From the NCBI GenBank assembly GCA_016219235.1, contig JACRBO010000698.1, positions 1 to 5,079 of the forward strand: a stretch of 5,079 bases of DNA, written 5' to 3'. The notes beneath the pieces are model-generated. The model had not been told where the DNA came from. It searched no databases and worked only from the letters and a program-made list of their open reading frames with translations. Origin of the DNA: Chloroflexota bacterium (GTDB taxonomy: Bacteria > Chloroflexota > Anaerolineae > Fen-1058). This document shows positions 4,512-5,079 of the stretch, one piece after another; position 1 is the first letter of the stretch; each line of letters opens with the position of its first letter. Made by a program: the position numbers and the translations under genes.

Positions 4512-5079
4512 TCAGGCGCGCTGAGGGGTGTAGGAGAACAATCGGCTGGCAGCGGCCACCAGCGGCAACCCCATCACAAACGCCGCAATCACCGGCATCG
4601 GCTCGACGTTGCCCGCCGCGATCGTATCGGAGATCATCAACGACCCGTAGACGATGAGCGGCATCAGCACGATCGATTTTGAAAGCGGCCCCATCGGGCG
4701 CGGCACCGATCGCCGTTCGTACAATCGATAGACACTGTACACAGTGAACGTCGTCAACAGCCAGCCGATGAAGTTCTGCGCCGGCACGCCGAAATACGGG
4801 CCGCCCTGCTCCCAGATCCACGCCTTGATCGCCGGCCCAGACAACAACGGATCGACCACCAGATCCCACGCCGTCATCACCATCGCCGTGAGAAAGGACA
4901 GGCCCGCGATGCGGCCAATCCCGCCGCGACTGCCCGTGGGCTGGCCGTCGGCGATCAGATTCGCGATGACGTAACTGGGATAGATCATCATGAACCACGC
5001 CATGGGAATCAACAGCGGGACGTGGCCCAACTTGAAGCCAAGATAATCGGTGTAATGATAGGGGCCGTAGATTGCGCCG
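4512..5079 (-). CDS. cruF: CruF-like carotenoid biosynthesis protein (carotenoid hydratase family), 5' end outside the window
   Basis: The visible 188 residues are a polytopic membrane protein of the CruF family (Caroten_synth; carotenoid 1,2-hydratase or bisanhydrobacterioruberin hydratase), which adds water to the end of acyclic carotenoids. Reading from the right edge gives GAIYGPYHYTDYLGFK (1-16), then helices around PLLIPMAWFMMIYPSYVIANLIA (21-43), AGLSFLTAMVMTAWDLVVDPLL (58-79), FIGWLLTTFTVYSVYRLY (103-120), IVLMPLIVYGSLMISDTIAAG (about 135-155) and PVIAAFVMGLPLVAAASRLF. GPYHYT and the membrane-embedded TAWDLVVDP with two Asp residues are characteristic of the family. The frame is open through the edge, so the TTG at 5030 is not the start. 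The hydrolase gene follows 5 nt after the stop. Whether the product acts on C40 or C50 carotenoids cannot be told from this fragment. Confidence 0.85.
   Translation of the reverse strand, partial: GAIYGPYHYTDYLGFKLGHVPLLIPMAWFMMIYPSYVIANLIADGQPTGSRGGIGRIAGLSFLTAMVMTAWDLVVDPLLSGPAIKAWIWEQGGPYFGVPAQNFIGWLLTTFTVYSVYRLYERRSVPRPMGPLSKSIVLMPLIVYGSLMISDTIAAGNVEPMPVIAAFVMGLPLVAAASRLFSYTPQRA

Noticed and set aside
3724..4998. Longer 424-residue start for the alpha/beta hydrolase
   Set aside because: The first about 164 residues read the CruF-like gene out of frame; hydrolase homology begins at the ATG at 4506.
4512..5030. TTG at 5030 as the start of the CruF-like protein
   Set aside because: The frame continues upstream to the edge and encodes the conserved GPYHYT segment, so the gene is cut by the window, not started there.

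Overview
The window reads as about 5 kb of a GC-rich (roughly 58 % by eye) bacterial chromosome with ordinary housekeeping and accessory genes and several non-coding repeat structures. The gene content is a CruF-type carotenoid hydratase homologue, a radical SAM protein with a helix-hairpin-helix tail, a DUF6504-like protein, and repeats built on CCTGAGCGAAG and GTCGAAGG motifs. Together these suggest a Chloroflexota (Anaerolineae/Chloroflexia-like) genome. That placement is inference; no rRNA or marker gene is present.

Layout. At 1-161 (minus) is the start of a small membrane protein gene that runs off the left edge and has an in-frame TGA at codon 13 behind a good ribosome binding site. At 224-363 lies a gene-free palindromic element (E1). 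At 383-1216 (minus) is a D-hexose-6-phosphate mutarotase-like gene. The 297 bp divergent gap 1217-1513 holds a weak candidate promoter and hairpins for the minus strand, and a perfect-consensus sigma70-type promoter for the plus strand. That promoter places its transcription start on the ATG of the radical SAM gene (1514-2755), so the message is probably leaderless. A small ribbon-helix-helix/UPF0175-like gene (2780-3037) follows 24 nt later, probably in the same operon. At 3071-3167 there are two homologous hairpins in inverted orientation (REPIN-like). At 3203-3577 is a DUF6504-like gene. At 3567-3734 is a second palindromic element (E2) lying exactly between convergent genes, with its two ends providing both stop codons. 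An alpha/beta hydrolase gene (3724-4506, minus) and a right-truncated CruF-like gene (4512-5079, minus) form a tight two-gene unit.

How the genes work together. Only two groupings are supported by spacing: radical SAM plus RHH/UPF0175-like regulator, and CruF-like hydratase plus alpha/beta hydrolase. The radical SAM/HhH protein and the DUF6504-like protein both belong to families linked with DNA repair or DNA modification, but their usual partners (a DUF4130/UDG-like protein; ImuB or a Y-family polymerase) are not visible here. The least conventional content is the leaderless consensus promoter, the REPIN-like pair with compensatory base changes, and the repeat that supplies two stop codons. 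No CRISPR array, tRNA, rRNA, transposase or phage gene was seen.
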